Of a stretch of 47,447 bases of DNA, positions 1-6,803 are shown piece after piece. The position numbers and the translations under genes were made by a program. Position 1 is the stretch's first letter. Each line of letters opens with the position of its first letter. The notes below the pieces were generated by a model. The model worked only from the letters and a program-made list of their open reading frames with translations, made no database searches and was not told the DNA's origin. Origin of the DNA: Bacteroidales bacterium (GTDB taxonomy: Bacteria > Bacteroidota > Bacteroidia > Bacteroidales > WCHB1-69). The stretch lies in contig JAFXSR010000061.1 of the NCBI GenBank assembly GCA_017525505.1, positions 1 through 47,447 of the forward strand, in the 5' to 3' direction.

Positions 1-573
1 AACCGACAACCACCCTTGCATATTGGCGATTTGTTGTTGATGGTTTGTGGCGTGTGCGTTGTCATTTTGTAGAGCCGCGGTGCACCACGGCTCTACAAAA
101 TTATTATCGCACCGCGTTCCCACAAAATTATTATCGCACTGCGCCCCCACAATATTATCATTGCACTGCGCCCCAACAATATTTCTCCGTTCGTAGGGTA
201 TTTTGTCGTGACGGATCGTAATGATTGAATGTATGTGATTGGGCATTACTACCCACAATGGTATTTCTGCATAAGGGTAATGTTTCTGTACGTTTTGGAA
301 TTGTTCATCGGTGAATTTCCCGATAGGGGACAGGTTCATTTGTTGTCTGCCCTCATTATTTGTTATTTCTCCAAAATAATGTTTTCTGCCTTCGGTGCAG
401 ATGGTGACAAAATACATTCCATCGCTATAATTATGCCAGGCTGCACGTACGGATGGAATACGATACTTATTTTGGTAAACTTCTTTAGACATGGTATCTA
501 TCTTTTTTGTATAACAACAGTGTTCTTCCAAATTTGTGTGTTGTTCTTTGTCGTTAGGTTGAAGCTGTTTCAT
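1..573 (-). CDS. REP-associated tyrosine transposase (Y1/HUH), N-terminal part, runs off the window
   Basis: Reading the minus strand from an ATG at 573, a frame of 191 codons stays open to position 1, so the gene is cut by the window edge. Residues around 45-70 (WHNYSDGMYFVTICT, then YFGEI) and the motif MPNHIHSII at about 110-118 are typical of the IS200-like Y1 family called RAYT. The two metal-binding His residues (HUH motif) would be H113 and H115. The catalytic Tyr expected further on is outside the window. Such proteins nick and join single-stranded DNA at REP hairpins. After residue 131 the conserved fold is interrupted by a Cys-containing 9-residue repeat (about 132-165) that overlaps a DNA palindrome. 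Met28 (MSKEVYQ) is an alternative start. A -7 box on the same strand at 591-598 supports transcription. The family call is firm; activity cannot be judged from a partial gene. Confidence 0.85.
   Translation of the reverse strand, partial: MKQLQPNDKEQHTNLEEHCCYTKKIDTMSKEVYQNKYRIPSVRAAWHNYSDGMYFVTICTEGRKHYFGEITNNEGRQQMNLSPIGKFTDEQFQNVQKHYPYAEIPLWVVMPNHIHSIITIRHDKIPYERRNIVGAQCNDNIVGAQCDNNFVGTRCDNNFVEPWCTAALQNDNAHATNHQQQIANMQGWLSV
65..100. repeat. 36-bp REP-like palindrome inside the transposase gene
   Basis: Arms TTTTGTAGAGCCGCGG (65-80) and CCACGGCTCTACAAAA (85-100) are complementary with a single mismatch around the centre TGCA. It lies in the coding frame of the RAYT gene. Palindromes of this form are the usual targets of this transposase family. 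Confidence 0.8.
95..179. repeat. 27-bp tandem repeat, about three copies, in frame
   Basis: Units start at 95, 122 and 149 and share the core ACAAAATTATTATCGCAC with slow divergence. Because 27 is a multiple of 3, the repeat adds nine-residue blocks (IVGAQCDNN-like) to the transposase without breaking its frame. Confidence 0.8.
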
Positions 574-590
574 TAGATTATTCTAAATTG

Positions 591-598
591 CAAAAATA
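591..598 (-). promoter_or_regulatory. -7 box of the transposase gene
   Basis: The plus strand reads CAAAAATA, which is TATTTTTG on the minus strand and matches TAnnTTTG, about 18 bp before the ATG at 573. I see no clear -33 TTTG. Confidence 0.45.
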
Positions 599-718
599 TG
601 AAAATATTCCGAATAATTTACTATAAATTATTGAAACGATTAATCTTTTGTCACTAACTTGTTGATATGCAGCGGCAAAAAATTTCTCCTTATCGTTGCA
701 ATATTGAGATGCTTGTTG

Positions 719-726
719 TATCTTTG
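719..726 (+). promoter_or_regulatory. -33/-7 promoter of the first DUF5618 gene
   Basis: TATCTTTG at 719-726 with TTG at 696-698, a 20-bp gap, matches the Bacteroidota primary sigma factor consensus. It lies 23 bp before the start codon. Confidence 0.75.
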
Positions 727-749
727 CCATCGAATTAAAACACGAATGA

Positions 750-1172
750 ATGATGGAAAGTAAGGAAAAGAAAAATCCCATCGAAGAGGCCCGCAGGTAT
801 GTGGACAATGCCAGGAATGTCATTGTCCAGGCCAACTATGATGAGGAGTTGAAAATGTACACGGATGGAAAATACGTGAAAATGGCAGGAAATACTTTGT
901 GGAATGGGTGTCTGGTGGCCCTGGACGCAGTATTTGGTATTCGAAAATACAAGGGTCGTCCTTCTATTGATAAATACAAAGAAATGGCTGCCCAACGAGA
1001 CCGTAAACTATTGGCTGCAATAGTAAAAGGATACGACATTATGCATCTGTCAATGGGCTATGACGGTATAAAAAGCAAAAAAGTATGTATTGTGGGTTTC
1101 GATAATGCCAACGCCATCATAGACCGCTGCGCTTTGCTGTACCCTAATGAAGTTGAAACCTGTAATCTGTAA
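750..1172 (+). CDS. DUF5618 family protein (copy 1)
   Basis: A 140-residue soluble protein with the pattern NPIEEARRYVDNA at the N-terminus, KYVKMAGNTLW and ALDAV in the middle, and HLSMGYDG near residue 105. These features match the small DUF5618 family of Bacteroidota, predicted all-helical and of unknown function. A clear paralogue lies at 3377-3790. Two ATG codons in tandem (750, 753) could both start it. The last codons (ETCNL) and the stop fall inside a heptamer repeat, so the C-terminus has probably been extended or altered by repeat slippage. It has its own promoter and stands alone, with convergent genes downstream. Confidence 0.8.
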   Translation: MMESKEKKNPIEEARRYVDNARNVIVQANYDEELKMYTDGKYVKMAGNTLWNGCLVALDAVFGIRKYKGRPSIDKYKEMAAQRDRKLLAAIVKGYDIMHLSMGYDGIKSKKVCIVGFDNANAIIDRCALLYPNEVETCNL

Positions 1173-1196
1173 CCTGTAACCTGTAACCTGAAACCT
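1155..1196. repeat. Heptamer microsatellite CTGTAAC at a gene end
   Basis: Four to five copies of a 7-bp unit (CTGTAAC with variants) cover the stop codon of the DUF5618 gene and run up to the stop codon of the convergent HATPase gene. Confidence 0.8.
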
Positions 1197-1731
1197 ACTT
1201 GATATTCTCCTCCACCATCTCTTTCAAGTAGGCGATGATTTCAGGATCTTGGATGGAGACACCGTCGAGGGCTTCGTTCACTTCGTCAGTGTCAAACACA
1301 TAATCTACATCCTCACGCTGGTAGTGGAAGATGAAGTGGATATCGGGGTAGGCGGAGGCGGTGAGTACCACCGTTCCAGCCAGGTCGCCCATGGGAGGGG
1401 TGTCGATGTTGGTCAGACCGAAAATGGCGGTGACCGTAGTGCCCTTGCCCTTTTCGGAGTCGATGGTCAGCGAGCCGCCCGTGCGTTCGGTGTTCTGTTT
1501 CAGCAGTGGCAGTCCTAAGCCGACTTTGCGGGTGGTTCGGGTGGTGAAGAAGGGGTTGACGACCCGTTCGGCCGTCTCTTTGTCCATGCCGCAGCCGTTG
1601 TCGATAAAGCGCAGTATCAGCTGATCTTTGGCCTTGTCTTCAATCACCTCCAAGGTTATGTCTTTGGCTCCTGCACGGGTAGAGTTCTGCAGGATGTCCA
1701 TGATATGCATTGATAGATTGTTCATAATCAA
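1195..1731 (-). CDS. HATPase (GHKL) family ATP-binding protein
   Basis: The 178-residue protein begins with an N-box (QNSTRAGA, about 16-23), followed by the G1 box DNGCGM (about 44-49) and the G2 region GLGLPLLK. It is therefore a stand-alone GHKL ATPase like anti-sigma factors or the catalytic domain of histidine kinases. There is no histidine phosphoacceptor domain. The C-terminal 70 residues are family-specific. Its start overlaps the stop of the PHP gene by 4 bp (ATGA), so the two are translationally coupled. In many anaerobes this ATPase, a PHP protein and a DRTGG protein sit together next to electron-bifurcating [FeFe] hydrogenase genes; that is known context, and no hydrogenase is visible here. 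A regulatory role is inferred. Confidence 0.8.
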   Translation of the reverse strand: MIMNNLSMHIMDILQNSTRAGAKDITLEVIEDKAKDQLILRFIDNGCGMDKETAERVVNPFFTTRTTRKVGLGLPLLKQNTERTGGSLTIDSEKGKGTTVTAIFGLTNIDTPPMGDLAGTVVLTASAYPDIHFIFHYQREDVDYVFDTDEVNEALDGVSIQDPEIIAYLKEMVEENIK

Positions 1732-2471
1732 ACTTTTAATAATACTCTTCTGCCGTTTTCCTGATGCAAAGCCATGCGGATTTCCTCAAATGAGCGTGTC
1801 TCAATCTCGAAATAGCAGGGCGCGATGCCCACTCGGTCGGGAATATGTGCATCCGAGCTGCGGGTGAAAGTCTTGTCTTTGAGGTAAGGGTGTTGCTGAA
1901 TCATCTTTTCCTTGTCGCCTTTTTCCGACAATTCCACGGCATCGTAGGGCAGGTCGAAGGGAATAAAACCCAGCTGCGAGATGACGCTGTTCTTGAGTTT
2001 GTCGATATGGGCGGGTATGAAGATGCCGTCCAGTTCCTTGACCTTGGCGGCGATTTTCTCAATGGGCTCGTCCAGACCGGAGGTCAGCAGGCGTGGCTCC
2101 TCATAAACGATGTTCATCTCCTCGTCAATCTGCACCTGGTCGCCAAAGAAGTCTGGCGAGTTGGGGATGTTGGGCAAGTGCTCGTCCAGATAGGCTTGGA
2201 ACTCGTCCAGCAGCTCGTGGTTTTTGAAATAGCAGGTGACGTGGGCCTCTTCCTTGGTGGTCACCTCGGCGCCGCAGAGCACGAATATGTCGCGGTTGTG
2301 CGAGTAATGCTCGGCTAAGCGGCAGTGGCGGGTGGCGTTATGGTCGGTGATGCCGATGATATCAACACCGCGCTGCAGAGCCAGCTCGATGATGTACTCG
2401 GGTGTCATATCCAGGTCGCCGCAGGGCGAGAAGAGGGTATGGGTGTGAAGGTCGGCTTTGTATATGTTCAC
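1728..2471 (-). CDS. PHP domain metal-dependent phosphoesterase
   Basis: The 247-residue protein starts with the PHP motif 1 signature DLHTHTLFSPCGD (about 7-19), with metal-binding His-x-His. It continues with GITDHN (motif 2), a conserved PAHIDK (about residue 155) and SSDAH near the C-terminus. These are the four metal-ligand clusters of PHP phosphoesterases, related to DNA polymerase III PHP and histidinol phosphatase. The substrate is unknown. It is the middle gene of a three-gene minus-strand set, between the DRTGG protein and the HATPase. The product is soluble, with no signal peptide. Confidence 0.85.
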   Translation of the reverse strand: MNIYKADLHTHTLFSPCGDLDMTPEYIIELALQRGVDIIGITDHNATRHCRLAEHYSHNRDIFVLCGAEVTTKEEAHVTCYFKNHELLDEFQAYLDEHLPNIPNSPDFFGDQVQIDEEMNIVYEEPRLLTSGLDEPIEKIAAKVKELDGIFIPAHIDKLKNSVISQLGFIPFDLPYDAVELSEKGDKEKMIQQHPYLKDKTFTRSSDAHIPDRVGIAPCYFEIETRSFEEIRMALHQENGRRVLLKV

Positions 2472-2483
2472 AATAGGGGTCAG

Positions 2484-2527
2484 GTTTCAGTTTTCAGTTT
2501 TCAGTTTTCAACTTTCAGTTTTTCAGC
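2484..2527. repeat. Octamer microsatellite TTTTCAGT at a gene end
   Basis: Several copies of an 8-bp unit (TTTTCAGT and variants) fill the gap between the PHP start (2471) and the DRTGG gene and include the DRTGG stop codon. Confidence 0.75.
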
Positions 2528-2850
2528 ATTTTATAAATGATTCCGGAGGTCTCGAAGGTCTGTTTGTCAGTACCTAAAATAGGAATACCCTCCTCAATAG
2601 CTGCTTCCAGAGTGTCGTCCTCGGGTTTGTTGCCTTTTACCAAAACAATGGCGGCCAGCTCTTTCAGGGAAGCGATAGCCATCACGTTCTTGTGGGTTTG
2701 CAGGGTTACCCATACATCGCCTTCTTTGGCGAAGCCCATCACATCGCTGAGCAGGTCGGAGACATATCCGCCCTTGATTTCTCTGTCCAAATTGTCGGCA
2801 CCGCAGAACACGGTGAGGTTCATCTTTTCTACTAAATCTTTAACTTTCAT
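2515..2850 (-). CDS. DRTGG domain protein
   Basis: I place the start at the ATG at 2850 (MKVKDLVEKM), giving 111 residues. An upstream in-frame ATG at 2913 would add a low-complexity, His- and Gln-rich leader and would lie within the promoter. The sequence (VFCGADNLDREIKGGYVSDLLSDVMG, here residues about 14-39) is typical of the DRTGG fold also found before HPr kinase and in CBS-domain pyrophosphatases, a small-ligand binding or sensing domain. It is the first gene of the DRTGG-PHP-HATPase set. Its last residues lie in an octamer repeat. Confidence 0.8.
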   Translation of the reverse strand: MKVKDLVEKMNLTVFCGADNLDREIKGGYVSDLLSDVMGFAKEGDVWVTLQTHKNVMAIASLKELAAIVLVKGNKPEDDTLEAAIEEGIPILGTDKQTFETSGIIYKMLKN

Positions 2851-2910
2851 TTTGTTATGGTGTTGATAATGTTTTTGTTTATGCTGATAATAATCGGAAA
2901 TATTAATCTG

Positions 2911-2918
2911 CAAATTTA
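2911..2918 (-). promoter_or_regulatory. Promoter of the DRTGG-PHP-HATPase operon
   Basis: CAAATTTA on the plus strand reads TAAATTTG on the minus strand. The plus-strand CAAAG at 2939-2943 gives CTTTG as a -33 element with a 20-bp gap. It lies about 60 bp upstream of the chosen start. Confidence 0.65.
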
Positions 2919-2943
2919 CATAAAATTCTTCAAATGCACAAAG

Positions 2944-3320
2944 ATTTGTGTAAATTTATCAGAGTTGAGGTTCTGTAACGAAAATGCGATGTATTGTTGT
3001 GGCGTACCATATCTTAGTATCGCTACTGTGGATTGCGCGATATGCATTTCGCGGCGACGGGTGTTGTGCTTCGGCGCAAATGCCCCCTGCGCTGCGACTA
3101 GATACGAATGTCATCCCCATCCAGGGATGGCGGCGGCAACTTCTACGTTTTCGGCGAACTCGACAACCCATTTTTTTTGTGGGGTGATTTTTGGTGCACA
3201 TCACTTCGTCTTCTGATTTTCTCCGAAGATTCAATCTAAATTTTAACAAATGTTAATTAAAATGTTTATCTTTATTTTTATTTTACTGATTTACAATGAT
3301 AAAGAAATTTGCTGTTGATT
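2944..3320. other. Intergenic stretch with a GC-rich block of unknown nature
   Basis: No convincing gene. Between about 2985 and 3180 the base composition becomes clearly GC-richer than its AT-rich flanks. The block contains two small perfect hairpins: CGCGA/TCGCG (3036-3053) and CCATCC/GGATGG (3117-3130). Frames are open on both strands here, but none has a start context, a promoter or family features, so I do not call a protein. It may be a dispersed repeat or a structured RNA remnant. Confidence 0.4.
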
Positions 3321-3343
3321 TTGTTGAAATGGCATTCTTGTTG

Positions 3344-3351
3344 TATCTTTG
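3344..3351 (+). promoter_or_regulatory. -33/-7 promoter of the second DUF5618 gene
   Basis: TATCTTTG at 3344-3351 with TTG at 3321-3323 (20-bp gap), 25 bp before the start codon. Confidence 0.75.
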
Positions 3352-3376
3352 CCTTCAGAAAAACGATTATTGAATT

Positions 3377-3790
3377 ATGGAAAATATGGAATTACAGAAT
3401 CCCATCGAGGAGGCTCGCAGATATGTGGCTAACGCGGAGGAAATTATAAAGAACTCCGTTTATAATCCGGAAATAAAGCAGTACAGGGACAAGAAATACG
3501 TGCGGATTGCTGGCGACACCTTATGGAAGGGATGCCTGATAGCGCTTGATGCGGTGTTGAATGTCCGTAAAGGCAAAGGCCGCCCGTCAATTGAGAAATA
3601 CAAGGAGGCTGCAAAAAAACGTGACGGGAAGTTGTTGTCTTTCATTTTGGCCGGCTACGACACTATGCACCTTGTGATGGGTTACGATGGGAACAAAACT
3701 AAAAAAGTTTGCGATGCGGGTTTTGAAACCGCCAATGATATCATCGACCGTTGTGCTTTGCTGTATAACACGGAAATGGTGGTTGCATAA
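3377..3790 (+). CDS. DUF5618 family protein (copy 2)
   Basis: A 137-residue paralogue of the protein at 750-1172. The blocks NPIEEARRYV, KYVRIAGDTLWKGCL, ALDAV, KGRPSIEKYKE and DRCALLY are shared nearly unchanged, and the promoters are alike. DNA outside the coding parts is not similar, which suggests an old duplication rather than a recent one. Function unknown. The start could be Met1 or Met4. It lies alone on the plus strand between the DRTGG-PHP-HATPase operon and a DUF2442 gene. Confidence 0.8.
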   Translation: MENMELQNPIEEARRYVANAEEIIKNSVYNPEIKQYRDKKYVRIAGDTLWKGCLIALDAVLNVRKGKGRPSIEKYKEAAKKRDGKLLSFILAGYDTMHLVMGYDGNKTKKVCDAGFETANDIIDRCALLYNTEMVVA

Positions 3791-3930
3791 CCTTTGCGGT
3801 GCGCTATAAGCCTGTGCCGATGCACTGAACTGGCACACCACGCAACGGACTCATCGTGGCTGAAAGGAAAATCATGTAGTAAAAAAAATTAGCACATTAA
3901 CTAATTAACTCATTTGCTAATTATTTTTCG

Positions 3931-3938
3931 TATCTTTG
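3931..3938 (+). promoter_or_regulatory. -7 box of the DUF2442 gene
   Basis: TATCTTTG followed by CA, 49 bp before the start. GCACATTA lies upstream at 3892-3899, as at two other promoters in the window. Confidence 0.6.
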
Positions 3939-3986
3939 CAATTTGGACTTTCAAATAATAATGCATGCCTGAAATTTGCAGATTTT

Positions 3987-4307
3987 ATGGAAACAATACC
4001 CAGAATTAAAAGTATAGAAAAACAGCCCGATTACAAACTGGTGGTTTTATTCGAGGACAATCGGAAAGTGCTGTATAATGAGGAGGAAGACATCGACTCC
4101 ATAGACGCGTTTCGTCTCTTGAAGGAGACCCCTGGCTTGTGGCAGCAGGCGCAGGTGGATAAAAGCAGGACGGTGGTTTCTTGGAATGACATTATAGATT
4201 TGCCTTCTGATACTTTATATGAATACGGGAAAGTGATTTATCAAAGTAGTGATGCTTCGTCTGACAAGGCTGCTGAGAAGTCAGTCCCCTATAGTGCTGT
4301 TGAGTAA
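3987..4307 (+). CDS. DUF2442 domain protein
   Basis: I start the gene at the ATG at 3987 (METIPRIKSIE), giving 106 residues. The longer frame begins inside the promoter. The pattern PRIKSIEKQPDYKLVVLFEDNRKVLYN followed by VSWNDIIDLPSDTLYEYG is the DUF2442 domain, a small domain often found near toxin-antitoxin genes and sometimes proposed to bind DNA or a partner protein. The C-terminal 20 residues are low in complexity. The next gene, queC, starts 43 bp later and might be cotranscribed. Confidence 0.8.
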   Translation: METIPRIKSIEKQPDYKLVVLFEDNRKVLYNEEEDIDSIDAFRLLKETPGLWQQAQVDKSRTVVSWNDIIDLPSDTLYEYGKVIYQSSDASSDKAAEKSVPYSAVE

Positions 4308-4350
4308 GTCAATTGGTGTGAGAATATAAATAACTCAAAATAACTGTTAT

Positions 4351-5007
4351 ATGGCAAAAGATGCGGTAATTATTATCTCCGGAGGCATGGACTCCACCAC
4401 GATGCTCTATGAATACAAGGATGAGATTGCGATGGCTATCACCTTTGACTATGGCTCCACCCAGAACGGTCGTGAGCGTATTTGTGCCGTGACACATTGC
4501 CAGCGTTTGGGTATCAAGCATATTATCGTTCCCCTCGAATTCATGCACCGCTATTTCAAGAGTACCCTGCTGATGACGGCTGAGGATATTCCGGAGGGCA
4601 ATTATAACGACGAGAACATGAAATCGACGGTAGTGCCATTCCGCAATGGCATCATGCTGGCCATCGCTGCGGGTATTGCGGAGAGCAATGGCTTGCGGCG
4701 GGTGATGATTGCCAACCATGCCGGTGACCATGCTGTCTATCCTGACTGTCGCCCGGGTTTTGTCGATGCCATGTCGGCGGCAATGGCGGTGGGCACATAC
4801 GAGCATGTCGAGGTGTGGGCACCTTATACCTTCTTGAGCAAGAAGGAAATAGCTGAGCATGGCAAGGCTATGGGACTGGACTACACCACAACATATTCTT
4901 GTTACAAGGGTGGCGAGAAACATTGCGGCAAGTGCGGTACCTGCCGCGAGCGCATCCAAGCCCTGAAAGACGCCGGCATTGAAGACAAAACCGAATACGA
5001 ATCTTAA
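4351..5007 (+). CDS. queC: 7-cyano-7-deazaguanine synthase QueC
   Basis: QueC converts 7-carboxy-7-deazaguanine with ammonia and ATP to preQ0, a step in queuosine (modified tRNA base) synthesis. The 218-residue protein has the PP-loop SGGMDS at 10-15, which binds ATP, and the zinc-binding set C184, C192, C195, C198 (CGKCGTC). VPFRNGIMLAIA (95-106) and DCRPGF (132-137) are typical of the family. Length is normal. It is followed by queD (5105) and queE (5560), giving the pathway order C-D-E. GTP cyclohydrolase and the preQ0 reductase QueF are not in the window. Confidence 0.95.
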   Translation: MAKDAVIIISGGMDSTTMLYEYKDEIAMAITFDYGSTQNGRERICAVTHCQRLGIKHIIVPLEFMHRYFKSTLLMTAEDIPEGNYNDENMKSTVVPFRNGIMLAIAAGIAESNGLRRVMIANHAGDHAVYPDCRPGFVDAMSAAMAVGTYEHVEVWAPYTFLSKKEIAEHGKAMGLDYTTTYSCYKGGEKHCGKCGTCRERIQALKDAGIEDKTEYES

Positions 5008-5060
5008 ATCATATACAATCCCAAACGGTCCTCCAACACCTACCAATACCCAATCTATAT

Positions 5061-5084
5061 ACTATAAACTATAAACTATAAACT
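5061..5084. repeat. Heptamer microsatellite ACTATAA
   Basis: Three exact copies of a 7-bp unit plus a partial one in the gap between queC and queD. Confidence 0.8.
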
Positions 5085-5104
5085 TTAATCTTTACCAACG
5101 AACA

Positions 5105-5458
5105 ATGTATTACGTAAGAAAAACCTTGGAAATCTCCTCCTGCCACCAGCTGTATCTGGATTATGAGAGCAAATGCGAAAATCTGCATGGACATAATTGG
5201 AAAGTCAATGTGTATTGCCGTGCTAAAGAGTTGGATAGCAATGGTATGGTATGCGATTTTACGGAGATCAAACGCTTGGTTCACGGGAAGATAGACCATA
5301 GAAATCTCAATGAGATACTGGATTTTAACCCTACCGCCGAGAATCTGGCCAAGTGGATTGTTGATACCGTGCCGAACTGCTACCGTGCCGACGTATGGGA
5401 GTCGAGAGACAACAAAGCGTCGTACATCAAGGATGATGCCGTGCAAAATTTTGACTAA
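5105..5458 (+). CDS. queD: 6-carboxy-5,6,7,8-tetrahydropterin synthase QueD
   Basis: QueD converts 7,8-dihydroneopterin triphosphate to 6-carboxytetrahydropterin, the first dedicated step to queuosine. In this 117-residue protein the zinc ligands are H14, H28 and H30 (HGH), with the catalytic Cys at C24 in CENLHGH. DFTEIK and the catalytic His-containing stretch KIDHRNLN follow at about residues 57-75, and NPTAENLAKWI is also family-typical. Length is typical of the short bacterial enzyme. It lies between queC and queE on the same strand, separated by about 100 bp on each side. Confidence 0.95.
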   Translation: MYYVRKTLEISSCHQLYLDYESKCENLHGHNWKVNVYCRAKELDSNGMVCDFTEIKRLVHGKIDHRNLNEILDFNPTAENLAKWIVDTVPNCYRADVWESRDNKASYIKDDAVQNFD

Positions 5459-5559
5459 TTGTTTGATAGAAAGGTGATCATGTCATTCCTTGATAGATGG
5501 TTGATACAGCTGTGCCTTTGAATGACTGCTTTTAAGATGAATTTATTGGTTATCAGTCA

Positions 5560-6156
5560 ATGAACGCTTATAAAATCAACGAGATTTTTCACTCCCTGCA
5601 GGGAGAAGGGTTTCACAGTGGAACCCCGGCGGTGTTTGTGCGCTTCAGCGGTTGCAATCTGCGGTGTGAGTTCTGCGACACACAGCATCAACAGGGAACA
5701 AAGATGTCGCTTCAAACTATTGTGAGTGAAGTGAATAAGTATCCAACTGCTCCCTTGCTGGTGTTGACAGGCGGCGAACCTTCCTTGTTTATTGACGAGG
5801 AGTTTGTCTCTGCTCTGAAAACTGGTACAGGCAAGATGATAGCCATAGAGACCAACGGTACTCGTGAACTGCCACAAAACATTGACTGGGTGACACTTTC
5901 ACCGAAGTCGGCTTTTGCCGGAGGTGAGGCCGAGTACTGTGTGTTGACCCGTTGCGATGAGTTGAAAGTGGTGTATCTGGGGCAGGATTTGTCGCAATAT
6001 GACATGATTGAGACCGCTCATCGCTTCCTGCAACCGTGTTACAGCCCCGATGCGACATTACGCCAGCAGCAGATGCAGACGTGTGTCGAAGCCGTGTTAT
6101 CCCATCCCCAATGGCGCCTGTCGTTACAGATACATCGTTATTTAGGGATACGATAA
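5560..6156 (+). CDS. queE: 7-carboxy-7-deazaguanine synthase QueE (radical SAM)
   Basis: QueE rearranges 6-carboxytetrahydropterin to 7-carboxy-7-deazaguanine using S-adenosylmethionine and a [4Fe-4S] cluster. The cluster motif CNLRCEFC (C32, C36, C39; CX3CX2C) is intact. The substrate-binding EIFHSLQGEG leader at 8-17, the SAM-binding LTGGEPSL and ETNGT follow, and the protein ends in HRYLGIR, all as in the family. Length of 198 residues is normal. The gap from queD (101 bp) contains no obvious promoter, so cotranscription of queC-D-E is plausible. Confidence 0.95.
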   Translation: MNAYKINEIFHSLQGEGFHSGTPAVFVRFSGCNLRCEFCDTQHQQGTKMSLQTIVSEVNKYPTAPLLVLTGGEPSLFIDEEFVSALKTGTGKMIAIETNGTRELPQNIDWVTLSPKSAFAGGEAEYCVLTRCDELKVVYLGQDLSQYDMIETAHRFLQPCYSPDATLRQQQMQTCVEAVLSHPQWRLSLQIHRYLGIR

Positions 6157-6202
6157 ATTTGAAAAAAAACATATAAATGATATGTAAAATAAAAATTTTT
6201 TG

Positions 6203-6210
6203 TATTTTTG
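6203..6210 (+). promoter_or_regulatory. -7 box of the small toxin-antitoxin-like pair
   Basis: TATTTTTG followed by CA, 22 bp before the start at 6233; AT-rich upstream, no clear -33 element. Confidence 0.55.
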
Positions 6211-6232
6211 CAATCTAAAAAATAATAAAAAT

Positions 6233-6406
6233 ATGGAAGATTTTGTTTTTACTGAAAATATGGATACGGCAACAATGCCAAGAAAAAAGAAAGTGAAATC
6301 AAGGAAAAAAGAGCCCTTGAAAAAAGATGTCATTCCTGAAGGGTATATGTCTCTACAACAGTTTGAAAAAGAATTGGTTGATGCTGTTGTTGAGAGATTA
6401 TGTTAG
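6233..6406 (+). CDS. Putative antitoxin, small Lys-rich protein
   Basis: The ATG at 6233 follows the -7 box and starts a 57-residue protein. An in-frame ATG at 6200 lies in the promoter itself. The N-terminal half is rich in Lys and Arg (PRKKKVKSRKKE), and the C-terminal half (GYMSLQQFEKELVDAVVERL) is predicted helical, as in many short Bacteroidota antitoxins. I recognise no named family. The stop overlaps the start of the next gene by 7 bp, the usual coupling of an antitoxin and a ParE/RelE toxin. The role is inferred from size, charge and neighbour. Confidence 0.6.
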   Translation: MEDFVFTENMDTATMPRKKKVKSRKKEPLKKDVIPEGYMSLQQFEKELVDAVVERLC

Positions 6407-6705
6407 AACGTCAAGTCATTCTGCCGTTATCGGTTAGGGGTTGTCTCAATGAGATTGCGGGCTATATTATTGAGCTCAGTACTATCGAACATGCAATACG
6501 CTATGTTCATGAGTTGGTTGCTGAGATCAATGACTTGTCTTATCTCGCGGATAGTCTGCCGGCCTCCACTTCGCCATTTGTCCTCCAATATCACGAGAAT
6601 GCTAAACGTCACAATGTAAAACAGGGGGTATGGTGCGTGATTTTTCATATTGAAGGGGCTTTCGTGATAGTTGATAGATTATTGCCTGCAAAAATGGTGT
6701 TATAA
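6400..6705 (+). CDS. ParE/RelE-like toxin
   Basis: A 101-residue protein whose layout follows the ParE/RelE fold. Two N-terminal helices (LNEIAGYIIE... and IRYVHELVAEINDL) are followed by beta strands with YHENAKRHNVKQG, WCVIFHIEG and FVIVDRLLPAK. Toxins of this fold inhibit gyrase or cleave mRNA on the ribosome; I cannot tell which from sequence, as the catalytic residues vary. The overlap with the upstream small gene supports a toxin-antitoxin pair. The family assignment is by pattern only. Confidence 0.6.
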   Translation: MLERQVILPLSVRGCLNEIAGYIIELSTIEHAIRYVHELVAEINDLSYLADSLPASTSPFVLQYHENAKRHNVKQGVWCVIFHIEGAFVIVDRLLPAKMVL

Positions 6706-6730
6706 AGTATTAGCACATTATTTTTTTTTG

Positions 6731-6738
6731 TATCTTTG
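6731..6738 (+). promoter_or_regulatory. -7 box of dnaX
   Basis: TATCTTTG followed by CA, preceded by a T-run and by GCACATTA at 6713-6720. It lies 66 bp before the dnaX start. Confidence 0.6.
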
Positions 6739-6803
6739 CAAGAATTTAAATGATGAAAAATCACTTCATCATTGTAGTGTAGAATTCTTTATAACAGAGA
6801 TTT

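Noticed and set aside
229..576. 115-codon plus-strand frame with hydrophobic product
   Set aside because: It is the shadow of the RAYT gene, which on the minus strand has clear family motifs (MPNHIH) over the same bases.
2959..3249. Frames on both strands in the GC-rich island (96 and 67 codons)
   Set aside because: No promoter, start context or recognisable domain; openness is explained by the GC-rich composition. Kept only as an unexplained region.
4308..4350. Possible preQ1 riboswitch ahead of queC
   Set aside because: The 43-bp gap shows neither the small hairpin nor the A-rich tail of a preQ1 aptamer; too short and AT-rich.
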